Origin: Diphasiastrum complanatum
Taxonomy: Eukaryota > Streptophyta > Lycopodiopsida > Lycopodiales > Lycopodiaceae
DNA: 64,000 bases
Assembly: GCA_029204225.1 (NCBI GenBank)
Contig: CM055094.1
Location: 23,365,987 to 23,429,986 of the forward strand
Direction of reading: 5' to 3'
Every line of letters begins with the position of its first letter. Position 1 is the first letter of the stretch. The notes under the pieces are model-generated. The model searched no databases. It saw only the letters and a program-made list of their open reading frames with translations, and was not told the origin of the DNA. The translations under genes and the position numbers were made by a program. Below, in pieces: positions 1-13,165 of the stretch.

Positions 1-6
1 ACAAAC

Positions 7-1193
7 TTGAGGATGGACAAGCTATCACTCAATCATGATGATGGCAAAGTTCTATTTGCCAAGCACAAAGAGAGGAGTAAGAAGCAACATCATCACTTCT
101 CTAATGACAAGCTAAAGACCAAGATGGAGAGGAGGGGGATACCTCTCATGCTTCTACTTCAAATCTCAAGAAGAAGAAGATCAAGTGCTTTTATTGTGGC
201 AAGAAAGGCCATTAGCCACCAATTTCTTCAAGAAGAAGAATCAACTCAATCAAGCCAACATCACCAATGAGAAAGAAGACTATATTGCAAGTGATGGAGA
301 AGGATCTCTTATGGCATCAAGCTTCTCCTCTTCCACCTTCAACAAGGATGACTCATGGTATATTGATAGTGGAGCATCTTCACATATGTGTGGCTCCAAG
401 CACTTTTTTTCATCTATTATGCCTTATGATGGAGTCAAGAAGACCATATACATTGCAAGTAAGCATGAGTGCAATATTGAAGGAGTAGGGATTATTCCCC
501 TTGAAGCTTGCATCTTCTAAAGATCTCTTTCTCAACAATGTTCTTTTTGTCCCAAAGCATACAAAGAACATCTTAATTGTTGGCCAACTTCTTGATAGTG
601 GCTTTGATGTCAATTTCAATATTGACAATTGTGTGATCAAGAAGGATGGTGGGATCCTTGCATATGGATCAAGATTTGAAGGCATCTACAAATTGGATCC
701 AAGTGAGAGTGCAAACTCTCTTGATGTTTCTTATATGTCCAATATTTCAAAGGAGGATGATCACACAAGAGCACATATCTTCTCTCTTCAAGTATTATGG
801 GGTATGATTATTCCTCATTATTCAAAGCATTTGTTGAGAAGAAAATTCTCATTGAAGATCAAAGCTTTGAGGAGTATTGGAGCTCTTGAAGGAATAGCAC
901 CATATGAAGTTTTATTCAAGATGAAGCCTAAGGTTGATCACCTTAGTGAACTTGGTAGTGCTTGCTTTGCACATATTCCCTTGGAAACAAGGAGGAAGGA
1001 TGATCCATGCTCATGGATCATGATTGGATACTCATCCATCAAGGAGGCCTTTAGTGTCTTTACACTCTCTATTTCAAAAGTGATTGTGAATAGAGATGTC
1101 ACATTGCATGAAGATTCATCTTGGAAGTGGCCGAGATCAAGGCTTCTCAATAAGCATCACAAGTTATCTTTTTTGAAGGTATTCAAGTTATGA
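7..1193 (+). pseudogene. gag-protease-integrase remnant of Copia element 1
   Basis: Pieces of a Copia polyprotein in two frames. Near 190-220 there is a zinc knuckle start CFYCGKKGH followed by a stop, so its last Cys is lost. At 355-385 comes the protease motif YIDSGASSHM with the catalytic Asp in DSG. Downstream of a frame break near 515 the protease tail runs on (NNVLFVPKHTKN, then a KLD motif). Around 830-880 is a scrap of integrase (FSLKIKALR), joined directly to the integrase C-terminal part (APYEVLFKMKPKVDHL, then GYSS...NRDV) at 895-1110. The catalytic integrase core between these is deleted. No functional product is expected. Confidence 0.8.
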
Positions 1194-2069
1194 TGGGGCC
1201 AATGTGTGAGGAGGAGTTTCTTCTTCATATGATTTCAAGAAGATATTCAAGATGCATGACGAGTCTTTATGGCTCACCTTACATGGCAAAGAGGGGCATC
1301 TTTCACGTTGTATCCACTACAACACATTCATATATGCTTCTCTTCCTTTGCTTAAGATGCAATCCTGCTTCATTGAATTTTTTGGATCTCAAAGTTCAAG
1401 AAAAGCTATACTAGTTTGGTAGGATGCTTATGGTATGGACATGTTTCTTGTCATTATTGACTTAGATGTGTTTCCAATACTTTTTGAAAGCAAGATATTG
1501 TATTCTCAAAAGTATGCTCTTGGTTCTAGTAAGAACAAAGATTGAGCTTGGTACTTACTTTTTGAAAATCATGTTTTCACATGTTTTGAGGCAAATTGTA
1601 AACTCCTCTTGAGATTAAGTGAAGCATCCAAAGTGGACACTTACATCCTTGAGAGAGTAACTAGCCTAAGAAGATCAAGATAGTCTTTGATATCAAGATT
1701 AGATCCATCATGGATATAGCTCATTGTATGTGGACTAGTCAAGCTAGAAAGCATAATCTTGATAATCATCATTGTTTCACATCTTATGATCTTGATCTCC
1801 ATGATTCTTATGAGGCTTGGAGGCCTCAAATTTCTCTATTTATGGTGCATCCATCATGCAAGTGGAACTTGCAAAGCAAAGATCATCATCAAGCATGGAG
1901 GAAGCCCATGATCATAGTGGCATATTGGTGGAGCACTCTTCAAAGGCATTGCAAGAGATCTTATCATGGATATGGTGAGGGTGCTGCTATGATGGATCCC
2001 TTGGATGATCTTCACTTCTTATGCATACCAAAGGATCCACTCAAAAAGATTTACAAACTTCTCAAGTGA
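1190..2069 (+). pseudogene. Non-RT coding relic occupying the RT position of Copia element 1
   Basis: After the integrase C-terminus a Copia element should continue into RT and RNase H. Here neither is present. The stretch, read across several frames, resembles the second half of the 407-codon frame of element L: LWLTLHGKEGHLS against IWLTFQGKEEHIS, SRKAILV against SWSKTILV, YALGSSK against YALESCK, and ANCKLLLRLSEASKVDT against ASCKLLMRISEASKVDT. It then continues like the middle of L (FDIKIRSIM against LDFNIRKIM). Stops and shifts show it is dead here. The function of the ancestral product is unknown and it matches no family I recognise. Confidence 0.6.
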
Positions 2070-2104
2070 TCTAGTACCTTTCCAAGCAATTTCTTGAGGA
2101 GGAA

Positions 2105-2765
2105 TGTGAGAAATTGGCAAAAATCTAGCTTGGTATTTTTTTATGATAGAAGTTTGTAAGTGAATCTCACATGTGTGGAGGATGTTCCCACGTGTGGAGA
2201 ATTGTAAAGTAAATAAAAATTTTTGATATAGGGTTCTCATAGAATTTCATAGTCAAGCATTTAGGTGTAGGATGTTGATAGGGTCAAATTTGGCATAGAT
2301 GGCAAATTATCCATTTCCACTTGTAATGCCACTATTGAGCCAAAATAGAGTAGGAGGCCAAACTTGTGCCAATTAGAGTGTAGACAAGTGTAATGCTTTT
2401 GTTTGATGAAGTTTAAGAGGTCCAATAGGATTTAGAGGTGGAACCATGAGTGTCCAATAGAATTTGAGATTGAGTGGATTTTGAGTGTAAGGGATTTTCT
2501 AGCTTTCTCTCTTTACCCGAGAGCTATTGATGATTTTCTCTCTCTACTTGAGGAGAGTAGCTTGTTTTTACTTAGATTACTTTTGGAACACTTCCCACAC
2601 GTGTGAGTGAGAGTTGGAAGTGATTGAATGCATGTAGTAGAGTGTTTCTACCATAGGATCTAAGATTGATCTTGAATGTCAATCTAGTCTTGATCTTGGT
2701 GCATCTACACACCTTAGGAGATCACAAGTACATGCTGTGGACAATCCACATGTGTGAATTCAACA
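2105..2765 (+). repeat. Probable 3' LTR of Copia element 1 (right end uncertain)
   Basis: It starts TGTGAGAAATTGGCAAAA directly after a purine tract (GAGGAGGAA), the normal polypurine tract-LTR junction. The start resembles that of the LTR at 41659 (TGTTAAAATTGGCAAAAG), and both carry CCCACGTGT further in. The end is placed where opposite-strand Copia RNase H begins. No clean CA end or partner LTR is in the window. Confidence 0.6.
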
Positions 2766-2768
2766 TAT

Positions 2769-3960
2769 GACATATGCACTTGTAGGTTTCCATCCACTTT
2801 ATCACTAGCAAAATCCAAGTCAGAATAGCCAAAAATAAAAAGATCTTCACTTTTGAATAACAAACCATAATCATAGGTTGAAGATATGTATCTAAGTGCC
2901 CTTTTGGCCATTTTCTGATGATGAATAGTAGGATTTTGCATGACTTGTCTCAACTTATGAAAACTAAAATTTACATTTGGCCTAGTTATGGTAAGCCAAA
3001 TTAAGGAGCCTATAAGACTCCTAAAAGAGTGATGTCCACGAAGGATCTTTCATCATGTTTATTAGGGTCTTTTACAATTTGCTCCATAGGTGTATCGATA
3101 CTCTTACAATCTAACATATTAAATTTCTTTTGCAGTGAAAGAGCATACTTGGATTGACAAATAAAAGCTTTCTCATTACAAAAGTCAATCTCTACGACTA
3201 AAATACCATGAATTCTACCAAGATCTTGCATCTTGAATTCTCCTCCAAGTACAATTTTAGTTTCTTCAACTAAATTGATACAACTTGTTGTTAGGATAAT
3301 ATCTATCAACATAAATTAGAAGAAGGACAATATCACTACCATAGAACTTGATATACATGGAAGGATCATAATCACTAAGATTGAATCCTAGTGAGATAAG
3401 GAAAGTCTTAAGTTGAGAATACCACGAACTTGGTGCTTGCTTTAGTCCATAAAGACTTTTGAAAAGCAAGCAAACTTTGGACTCATCTTTGATGAATCCT
3501 TGAGGTTGTTCCATATAGATTTCTTCTTCTAGATATCCATTCATAAAAGCATTTGAGACATCTAGTTGGAACACTTGCCATTTGAAAAAACAAGCAATGG
3601 ATATGATGATTCTTATTGATACCAGTATTTGCAACAGGAGCAATAGTCTCCTCATAATCAAGTCCACAAACTTGAGCATATCCTTTTGCACAAACCTCGT
3701 GTCTTATATTTGTTGATTGTGCCATCTTGATTATATTTGACTCTAAAGACCCATTTGCAACCAATAGTGTGCTTGTTGGATGGAAGATCCACAAGTTTCC
3801 ATGTCTTGTTGGTGATCAATGCATCATATTCCTACTTCATGGCTAGAAACCATTCCTTTGAGTTGAGTTCTTCTTGTACATCCTTTGGTTCTTCATGTGA
3901 AACAAAATATGCATAATTAGTGGAGTTGAGTTCCACTTGTTTGTCTTTTTTCTCCATATG
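2769..3960 (-). pseudogene. RT and partial RNase H of Copia A
   Basis: Broken Copia RT. Recognisable blocks are the linker and VDLPSNKHTIGCKWVF region near 3730-3830, LDVSNAFMNGYLEEEIYMEQ, SLYGLKQAPSSWY, and the palm block YVDxYYPNN, where the second Asp of YVDD is lost to a frame break near 3300. Then come KMQDLGRIHGIL, SKYALSLQKKF and the RNase H lead-in (AKRALRYISSTYDYGLLF). RNase H is cut off at 2769, right after VDGNLQVH. At least three frame changes and a stop at the DYETYAP block mean no active enzyme. Confidence 0.85.
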
Positions 3961-3987
3961 AGAGCCTCTTAGGCTCAGATCTTTCTC

Positions 3988-4638
3988 TTAGTGATCTCCT
4001 TGGTGAGAAGACCCGATGTGACTCCCATTCAATTCTGGGCCCCATCCCTTCATGATAATCTTCAATAGAGATAATAGGAGAATCTCTTTGAGATTCTTTG
4101 ATCTCAGCCCCATCAAAGATATACTTTTGGTTTTCATGAAATATAACTCTATACTCTCAATTGTAATTGAGGAAGAGGGAACATAAATTCTATATGCCTT
4201 CTTGTTGGATGAATATCCAACCATGATCCCTTTGGTTGAATTTGGATCATCTTTTCTCCTTGTTTCCAAGGGTATATGAACAAAAACAAGCACATCCAAA
4301 AACTCTAAGGTAATCAACCTTAGTTTTCTTCTTGAATTAGATTTCATATGGTGATTTTCCTGCAAGAGTATTGTGAGGTAGCCTATTGCACAAATGGTTT
4401 GCACAATTAATTTCTTCTCCCCAAAAATCAATAGGCAAAGAGACTTTAGTTCGAATTGCTTTAGCACATTCACATAGAGATCAATTTTTCCTTTCGGCAA
4501 CCCCATTTTGTGATGGGGAATAAGCAAAAGAAGATTTCCTTTTGATCCCTTCAAGCTCACAATAATCATGAAACTTATTGGAGATGTATTCACCTCCTCC
4601 ATCACATAGATCTTAAGTTTCTTGTAATGATTACTCAA
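3988..4638 (-). pseudogene. Integrase C-terminal half of Copia A
   Basis: It starts inside the integrase core at the block after the second catalytic Asp (GEYISNKFHDYC in shifted frame) and continues through SQNGVAERKN, where the catalytic Glu codon survives, NYLCNRLPHNTLAG, ARKSNYEVLF-like and RRKDDPNSTKGIMVGYSSNKKAYRIYVPSSSITIES. The first catalytic Asp and everything upstream are missing because the leader is fused to this point. Several frame changes are present. Confidence 0.8.
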
Positions 4639-5052
4639 AAAATGGATTGTGAATCAAGAAAAATTTGGATCAAATCAAATGGTGGTCACTCGGATTTTGA
4701 AACTCTGCCTACTCTCTCTAAGAGCTTATATATCTTGATAGACACATCAAATTGATTTCAGACCAATTGCTGTGAAAAGTACATTTTATAAGCTTTCCAT
4801 CAAGCTATAAGATCAATATTTTTGGACCTAAGATGAAGGAAATAAAGAGGTCTGAAATTCCCTGATTTTCACACGTGCGGAGTTCCCGAATTCCATACAA
4901 TGTCAATTTTGATCTGGAAATCTTGATTCTATCCTCTTTGATCCAAATACTTTTCAAGAAAAGGTACAGAAAAGTAGTAAACAGCTTTTTTGCTTGAATT
5001 GAACTCAAAATTTCTTGTACAATCAATGATAACAGCACGCAAAGCTTAATTT

Positions 5053-5065
5053 GGCTCTTATACCA
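5053..5065 (-). other. Primer-binding site of Copia A
   Basis: On the minus strand it reads TGGTATAAGAGCC, one base off TGGTATCAGAGCC, the sequence complementary to the 3' end of plant initiator tRNA-Met that Copia elements use for minus-strand priming. It lies directly next to the LTR end TGATAAAT at 5066. Confidence 0.85.
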
Positions 5066-5987
<922 letters not shown>

Positions 5988-6711
5988 TAGCTAGATGGCG
6001 TCAAACCATATATTGCAATTGTAATACCAACTTAGGTTTAACACATGATATCTCTTTCCATATGTCTTTTATCCATACATGGTTTCAGATTGTAGTGATA
6101 ATCATAACTCCATCAGTTAATCACAAAGATCCAATGTTTAACCTATTAGATATAGAATGGTTATAGACATCTTGGCTATAAGCTTTAGTGGCTATCTTTA
6201 TCTGTTTGATAATTTTGGAATGTGGCTACTATCGTCCATTCCAATTTTTAGGATTTGTTACAACTGTTCATGTACCACTATCTTGTCTCTAGATATTATC
6301 ATCTATTCCACTTTTGAAATTTGTTACAATAGTTCATGTAACACTAAGAAATATGCTTTTAACTTCGTAGAGATGGATTTATTGTTTCCACCAAACTATA
6401 TAAAAGTGATGGTGATAACGAGTTTATGGTAATAGTCACATTTAATAATCCGGGACTTCATCAATAAAATTTGTGATAAATCATCAACTGAATCCACAAA
6501 ATCTGTACATCATGCATTATCATTACTAGATACTTAGATTATAAAACATTATACCCAAAGCAAAAATTAAAAGATATAAATTAACGATTTAGAAAATTTC
6601 TACATTATCTAACACTCATTAAAATTTAATAAGTACTTATACTCAAAATCATCGCATTCTCATAAGACCACTAGCTAGCTTCACATTATAATCTCTGAAA
6701 CAAGGTTTAGC
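5988..6711. other. 724-bp spacer bounded by TTAGC on both sides
   Basis: Non-LTR sequence between the LTR of A and the LTR of B. It begins with TTAGC (5988-5992) and ends with TTAGC (6707-6711), each exactly abutting an LTR terminus. No coding similarity was seen. If the two 5-mers are the right and left target-site duplications of one retroelement locus, the spacer is right flank joined to left flank, hence the junction of a tandem duplication. Confidence 0.6.
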
Positions 6712-7494
6712 TTATAAAAATCCAGCAAGTTCACACGTGTGGGGAATAATCCTAAAGTGTGAATGATCTTGTTAAGCTTTGTGTTTAGCACATAATCTGA
6801 TTCTAGATTGAATATCAAGATCTAGTACAAGAATTTATGACCAAAGCACAATCTAGCATGCTAGAAATCAAAGAATGATTGCTTTCAACATCGAAAGAGA
6901 AGAAGTACAAAGAATTTAATGCATTAGCATAGCCTCCTCCATGAGTTAGAGAGAGGGAGAGAGAGAAATTCAAGCATACAAGGTGATAGATCCAAATTGA
7001 CATGGAATAGATTGGTTCTTCATAAAAAATTATGAGAGAGCTCACATACATTTATGCAGATTGGCATAACTCGAGGTAGAAGCACCTCTCTTCTACTTTC
7101 TTCCACATCTGAAAGTGATAACTAAAAAGCTAGTGACATTTGTCACTTTGCATGTATGCATATCTAACTACTTTACCAAGTGGCAATTTCTAACTAGAAT
7201 TATCCAAATCACTATGCATGTGTCCAATACACTTTGTGCATGCCTTGCATGTCACTTTGGATCACTTACAATTATTGCATGAGATATGCCACGAGTTTCT
7301 ACAAGCCTATATTTGGCATTTCTATGCCTACATCATATATGTATGTTGTATTTGATCAACTAGACATATGAAACCATGTAGCTCGAGTTTCCTCTAGGCC
7401 AAATTTGGCATTTGCAACATGAAACACTACATATCTATAGAAAAAACTTTTGCCAAAGCCTAAAGTCAAGATAGATGATTTTTCATTTTCAACA
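6712..7494 (-). repeat. 3' LTR of Copia B
   Basis: 783 bp. On the plus strand it runs TTATAAAAATCC to TTTTCAACA, so the expected terminal TG has become TT. It is the shortest LTR of this family here because its GA stretch is unexpanded. It is followed on the element's inner side by the purine tract AATTTTTAGGAGGAA (minus strand). Confidence 0.85.
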
Positions 7495-7519
7495 TTCCTC
7501 CTAAAAATTAATATATATT

Positions 7520-8225
7520 GAACTGAACATGGATCTTGGAATTAATCCAAGATTGGCACTATGCTTGAGGAAGGATTTTTTGCTCAAAGGTTTGGTGAAC
7601 AAATCTGCAATACATCATGATGTGTCGATGTGCTCCAAATAGATTTTCTCTCCAATGAGCTTCTCTCTCACGAAGTGATGTGCAACTTCGATATGTTTGC
7701 ACCTTGCATGAAATATAGGGTTGTTTGCAAGGGCTTGTGCTGAAATATTGTCACACATGATCAATGGTAGATCATCTTCCTTGATAGTCTTTAGCTCCAA
7801 AAGCAAGGCACTTCTTTTGTTGTAGTAGTAAGTGCCTTGTATTCAGCTTCACAAGATGAGAGCAATATGGTATCTTGGTTTTTAGAAAGACAAGATATTA
7901 AATTTCCTCCAAGGTATATGACATATGCACTTGTAGATTTTCGATCCACTTTATCACTAGCAAAATCCAATTCTAAACAGCCAACAATAGAAAGGTCTTC
8001 ACTTTTGAATAACAAATCATAATCATAGGTTGAAGATATGTATCTAAGTACGCTTTTGCCATTTTCCAATGATGAATAGTAGGATTTTGCATGACTTGGC
8101 TCAACTTATGAACACTAAAACTTACATTTGGCCTAGTTATGGTAAGCCATAGGTTGAAGATATGTATCTAAGTACCCTTTGGCCGTTGAAGATATGTATC
8201 TAAGTACCCTTTGGCCTTTTTCCAA
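7520..8225 (-). pseudogene. RNase H of Copia B, with a local tandem duplication
   Basis: Copia RNase H blocks: YISSTYDYDLLFKSEDLSIVG, DRKSTSAYVIYLGGNLISCLSKNQ, LSSCEAEYKALTTTTKEV, then MCDNISAQALANNPIFHARCKHIEVAHHFVREKLIG and the tail. A segment of about 150 bp around the RT-RNase H boundary is repeated (8062-8150 and 8216-8307 share AATGATGAATAGTAGG and following), with a further 33-bp doublet at 8152-8215. This duplication breaks the frame. Confidence 0.8.
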
Positions 8226-9241
8226 TGATGAATAGTAGGATTTTGCATGACTTGGCTCAACTTATGAACACTAAAACTTACATTTGTCCTAGTTATGGTA
8301 AGCCAAATTAAGGAGCCTATAAGACTCCTAAAAAGTGTGATGTCCACGAAGGATCTTTCATCACCGTTATTAGGGTCTTTTACAATTTGCTCCAAAGGTG
8401 TATCGATACTCTTACAATCTAACATATTAAATTTCTTCAACATTGAAAGAGCATACTTGGATTGACAAACAAAAGCTTTCTCATTATGAAAGTCAATCAA
8501 TAGGCCTAAAATACAATGAATTCTACCAAGATCTTGCATCTTGAATTCTTCTCCAAGTGCAATTTTAGTTTCTTCAACTAAATTGATACATCTTGTTGTT
8601 AGGATAATATCATCAACATAAATTAGAAGAAGGACAATATCACTACCATAGAACTTGATATACATGGAAGGATCATAATCACTAAGATTGAATCCTAGTG
8701 AGATAAGGAAAGTGTTAAGTTGAGAATACCATGAACTTGGTGCTTGCTTTAGTCCATAAAGACTTTTGAAAAGCAAGCAAACTTTGGACTCATCTTTGAT
8801 GAATCCTTGAGGTTGTTCCATATAGATTTCTTCTTTTAGATATCCATTCATAAAAGCATTTGAGACATCTAGTTGGCACACTTGCCATTTGAAAAAACAA
8901 GCAATGGATATGATGACTCTTATTGATACCATCTTTGCAACAGGAGCATAAGTCTCCTCATAATCAAGTCCATAAACTTGAACAAATCTTTTTGAACAAA
9001 GTCTTGTCTTATATTTGTTGATTGTGCCATCTTGATTATATTTGACTCTAAAAACCCATTTGCAACCAATAGTGTGCTTGTTGGATGGAAGATCCACAAG
9101 TTCCCATGTCTTGTTGGTGATCAATGCATCATATTCCTCCTTCATGGCTAGAAACCATTCCTTTGAGTTGAGTTCTTCTTGTACATCCTTTGGTTCTTCA
9201 TGTGAAACAAAATATGCATAGTTAGTGGAGTTGAGTTCCAC
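8168..9241 (-). pseudogene. RT of Copia B, long open frame
   Basis: A 357-codon frame holding nearly the whole Copia RT: linker EEPKDVQEELNSKEWFLAMKEEYDALI, TWELVDLPSNKHTIGCKWVFRVKYN, YAPVAKMVSIRVIISIACFF, LDVSNAFMNGYL, SLYGLKQAPSSWYSQL, the catalytic block LLLIYVDDIILT with both Asp residues, KMQDLGRIHCIL and SFVDITLFRSLIGSLIWLTITR. It breaks at the RNase H boundary duplication. The catalytic centre is intact although the element lacks gag and cannot act alone. It differs from A and C at GLLIDFHN and MLKKF. Confidence 0.85.
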
Positions 9242-9291
9242 TTGTTTGCCTTTTTCTCCATATGAGAGCCTCTTAGGCTCAGATCTTTCTC

Positions 9292-9909
9292 TTAGTCATC
9301 TCCTTGGTGAGAAGACTTGAGGTGAATCCCCCTCAATTCTCGGCCCCATCCCTTCATGATAATCTTCAATAGAGATAATAGGAGAATCTCTTTGAGATTC
9401 TTTGATCTCGGCCTCATCAAAGATATACTTTTGGTTCTCATGAAATATAACTCTCTACTCTCAATTGTAATTGAGGTAGAGGGAACATAAATTCTATATG
9501 CCTTCTTGTTGGATGAATATCCAACCATGATGCCTTTGGTTGAATTTGGATCATCTTTTCTCCTTGTTTCCAAGGGTACATGAACAAAACAAGCACATCC
9601 AAAAACTCTAAGGTGATCAACCTTAGGTTTCTTCTTGAATAAGATTTCATATGGTGATCTTCCTGCAAGAGTATTGTGAGGTAGACTATTGCACAAATAG
9701 TTTGACAATTAATCGCTTCTCCCAAAATTCAATAGGCAAAGAGGCTTTGATTCGAATTGCTCTAGCACATTCACATAGAGATCGATTTTTCCTTTCGGCA
9801 ACCCCATTTTGTGATGGGGAGAAATAAGCACAACAAAATTCTTGTTTGATCCCTTCAAGCTCACAATAATCATGAAACTTATTGGAGATGTATTCACCTC
9901 CTCCAGCAC
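9292..9909 (-). pseudogene. Integrase C-terminal half and linker of Copia B
   Basis: Starts inside the integrase core (GGEYISNKF-like reading near 9890), with MGLPKGKIDL as a shifted reading of NGVAERKN. Then come NYLCNSLPHNTLAGRSPYEILFKKKPKVDHLRVFGCACFVHVPLE and GIMVGYSSNKKAYRIYVPSTS. The N-terminal zinc-binding domain and first catalytic Asp are deleted exactly as in A. Several frame changes. Confidence 0.8.
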
Positions 9910-10344
9910 ACAGATCTCAAGTTTGTTGTAATGATTACATTAAAAATGGACAAAATTTGGATCAAATGAAAAGGTGGTCACTCAAATTTTGGAACTCTCC
10001 CTACCCTCTTTGAAAGCTTATAACTCTTGATAGACACATTAGATTGATTTGAGACCAATTGTTATGGAAAGTACATCTTCCAAGCTTTCCATCAAGCTAT
10101 AACATCAGTATTTCTCGACCTAAGATGAAGGAAAGAAAGAGGTTTAAAATTACCTGATTCTCACACGCGCAAAATTCCAGAATTCTGTACAATGTCAATT
10201 CTGATTTGAAAATCTTGAATCTATCCTCTTTGTTCCGAATACTTTTCAAGAAAAGCCAGAGAAAAGTAGTAAACAACTTTTTTGCTTGAAGTGAACTCAA
10301 AATTTCTTGTACAATCAATAAAAATAGCATGCAAAGCTTAATTT

Positions 10345-10357
10345 GGCTTTGATACCA
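10345..10357 (-). other. Primer-binding site of Copia B
   Basis: Minus strand TGGTATCAAAGCC, matching the initiator tRNA-Met primer sequence except for one base, directly next to LTR end TGATAAAA at 10358. Confidence 0.85.
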
Positions 10358-11337
<980 letters not shown>

Positions 11338-11355
11338 CTCCTCCTGAAAATTAAT

Positions 11356-12808
11356 CTATGTTGTCTTGAACATGGATCTTGGAATCAATCCAAGATTGAC
11401 ACTATGCTTGATGAAGGATTTTTTGCTCAAAGGTTTGGTGAACAAATCTGAAATACATGATGATGTGTCGATGTGCTCCAAATAGATTTCCTCTCCAATG
11501 AGCTTATCTCTCACGAAGTGATGTGCAACTTCGATATGTTTGCTCCTTGCATGAAATATAGGATTTTTTTCAAGGGCCTGTGCTGAAATATTGTCACACA
11601 TGATCAATGGTAGATCATCTTCCTTGATAGTCTTTAGCTCCAAAAGCAAGGCACTTCTTTTGTTGTAGTAGTAAGTGCCTTGTATTCAGCTTCACAAGAT
11701 GAGAGCAATATGGTATCTTGGTTTTTAGAAAGACAAGATATTAAATTTCCTTCAATGTATATGACATATGCACTTGATTTTTGATCCACTTTATCACTAG
11801 CAAAATCCAAGCCAGAATAGCCAACAATAGAAAGATCTTCACTTTTGAATAGCAAACCATAATCATAGGTTGAAGATATGTATCTAAGTACCCTTTTCGC
11901 CATTTTCCAATAATGAATAGTAGGATTTTGCATGACTTGGCTCAACTTATGAACACTAAAACTTACATTTGGCCTAGTTATGGTAAGCCAAATTAAGGAG
12001 CCTATAAGACTCCTAAAAAGAGTGATGTCCACGAAGGATCTTTCATCACCTTTAGTAGGGTCTTTTACAATTTGCTCCATAGGTGTATCGATACTCTTAC
12101 AATCTAACATATTAAATTTCTTTTGCAGTGAAAGAGCATACTTGGATTGACAAATAAAAGCTTTCTCATTACAAAAGTCAATCTCTACGACTAAAATACC
12201 ATGAATTCTACCAAGATCTTGCATCTTGAATTCTCCTCCAAGTGCAATTTTAGTTTCTTTAACTAAATTGATACAACTTGCTGTTAGGATGATATCATCA
12301 ACATAAATTAGAAGAAGGACAATATCACTACCATAGAACTTGATATACAAGGAAGGATCATAATCACTAAGATTGAATCCTAGTGAGATAAGGAAAGTGT
12401 TAAGTCGAGAATACCTCGAACTTGGTGCTTGCTTTAGTCCATAAAGACTTTTGAAAAGCAAGCAAACTTTGGACTCATCTTTGATGAATCCTTGAGGTTG
12501 TTCCATATAGATTTCTTCTTTTAGATATCCATTCAAAAAATCATTTGAGACATCTAGTTGGAACACTTGCCATTTAAAAAACAAGCAATGGATATAAAGA
12601 TTCTTATTGATACCATCTTTGCAACAGGAGCATAAGTCTTCTCATATTCAAGTCCATAAACTTGAGCAAATCCTTTTGCACAAAGTCTTGTCTTATATTT
12701 GTTGATTGTGCCATCTTGATTATATTTGACTCTAAAAACCCATTTGCAACCAATAGTGTGCTTGTTGGATGGAAGATCCACAAGTTTCCATGTCTTGTTG
12801 GTGATCAA
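11356..12808 (-). pseudogene. RT-RNase H of Copia C
   Basis: Three overlapping frames cover a nearly full RT-RNase H. 12554-12808 holds TWKLVDLPSNKHTIGCKWVF and YAPVAKMVSIRIF. 11634-12584 (316 codons) holds LDVSNDFLNGYL, SLYGLKQAPSS, LLLIYVDDIILT with both catalytic Asp, KMQDLGRIHGIL, LIGSLIWLTITRPNVSFSVHKLSQ and the RNase H blocks to SSCEAEYKALTTTTKEV. 11356-11649 holds MCDNISAQALEKNPIFHARSKHIEVAHHFVRDK and the tail. Two frame breaks. Confidence 0.85.
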
Positions 12809-12820
12809 TGCATCATATTC

Positions 12821-13160
12821 CTACTTCATGGCTAGAAACCATTCCTTTGAGTTGAGTGCTTCTTGTACATCCTTTGGTTCTTCATGTGAAACAAAATATG
12901 CATAATTAGTGGAGTTGAGTTCCACTTGTTTGTCTTTTTCTCCATATGAGAGCCTCTTAGGCTCAGATCTTTCTCTTAGTGATCTCCTTGGTGAGAGGAC
13001 CCGATGTGACTCCCATTCAATTCTCGGCCCCATCCCTTCATGATAATCTTCAATAGAGATAATAGGAGAATCTCTTTGAGATTCTTTGATCTCGGCCTCA
13101 TCAAAGATATACTTTTGGTTTTCATAAAATATAACATCTCTACTCTCAATTGTAATTGAG
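12821..13160 (-). pseudogene. Integrase-RT linker of Copia C
   Basis: Linker of the A/B/C family: SSPLKIIMKGWGRELNG, GSHIGSSHQGDH in one frame and GPRIEWESHRVLSPRRSLRERSEPKRLSYGEKDKQVELNSTNYAYF in the other, then EEPKDVQEALNSKEWFLAMK. The sequence leaves the family after TCAATTGTAATTGAGG (about 13160). The rest of integrase is missing. Confidence 0.7.
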
Positions 13161-13165
13161 GTAAG

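Larger units (their letters stand above)
1..2765 (+). mobile_element. Copia element 1, 3' part, RT region replaced by unrelated sequence
   Basis: Degenerate Ty1/Copia element cut by the window start. In order it shows a gag zinc knuckle, a protease motif, a little integrase, the integrase C-terminus, then about 0.9 kb resembling no RT or RNase H, then a purine tract and an LTR-like end beginning TGTGAGAAAT at 2105. The non-RT stretch resembles the one in element L (40083-42475), so the arrangement is inherited within a family. The right edge is set by the start of opposite-strand Copia A near 2769 and is approximate. Confidence 0.75.
11338..13160 (-). mobile_element. Copia copy C, 5' truncated
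   Basis: Polypurine tract, RNase H, RT and linker of the same family as A and B, ending at about 13160 inside the linker/integrase border (ESRDVIF-like end, then unrelated sequence). It shares A-specific residues (GILVVEIDFCNEKAFICQ, SLQKKF, PMEQ, and the linker SHRVLSPRRS), so A and C look like duplicates of one internal region. Confidence 0.85.

Noticed and set aside
5988-6711. 724-bp spacer as a MITE or solo element with TTAGC target duplications
   Set aside because: TTAGC sits next to LTR ends on both sides and the spacer shows no terminal inverted repeats; target sites of the LTR elements explain it better.
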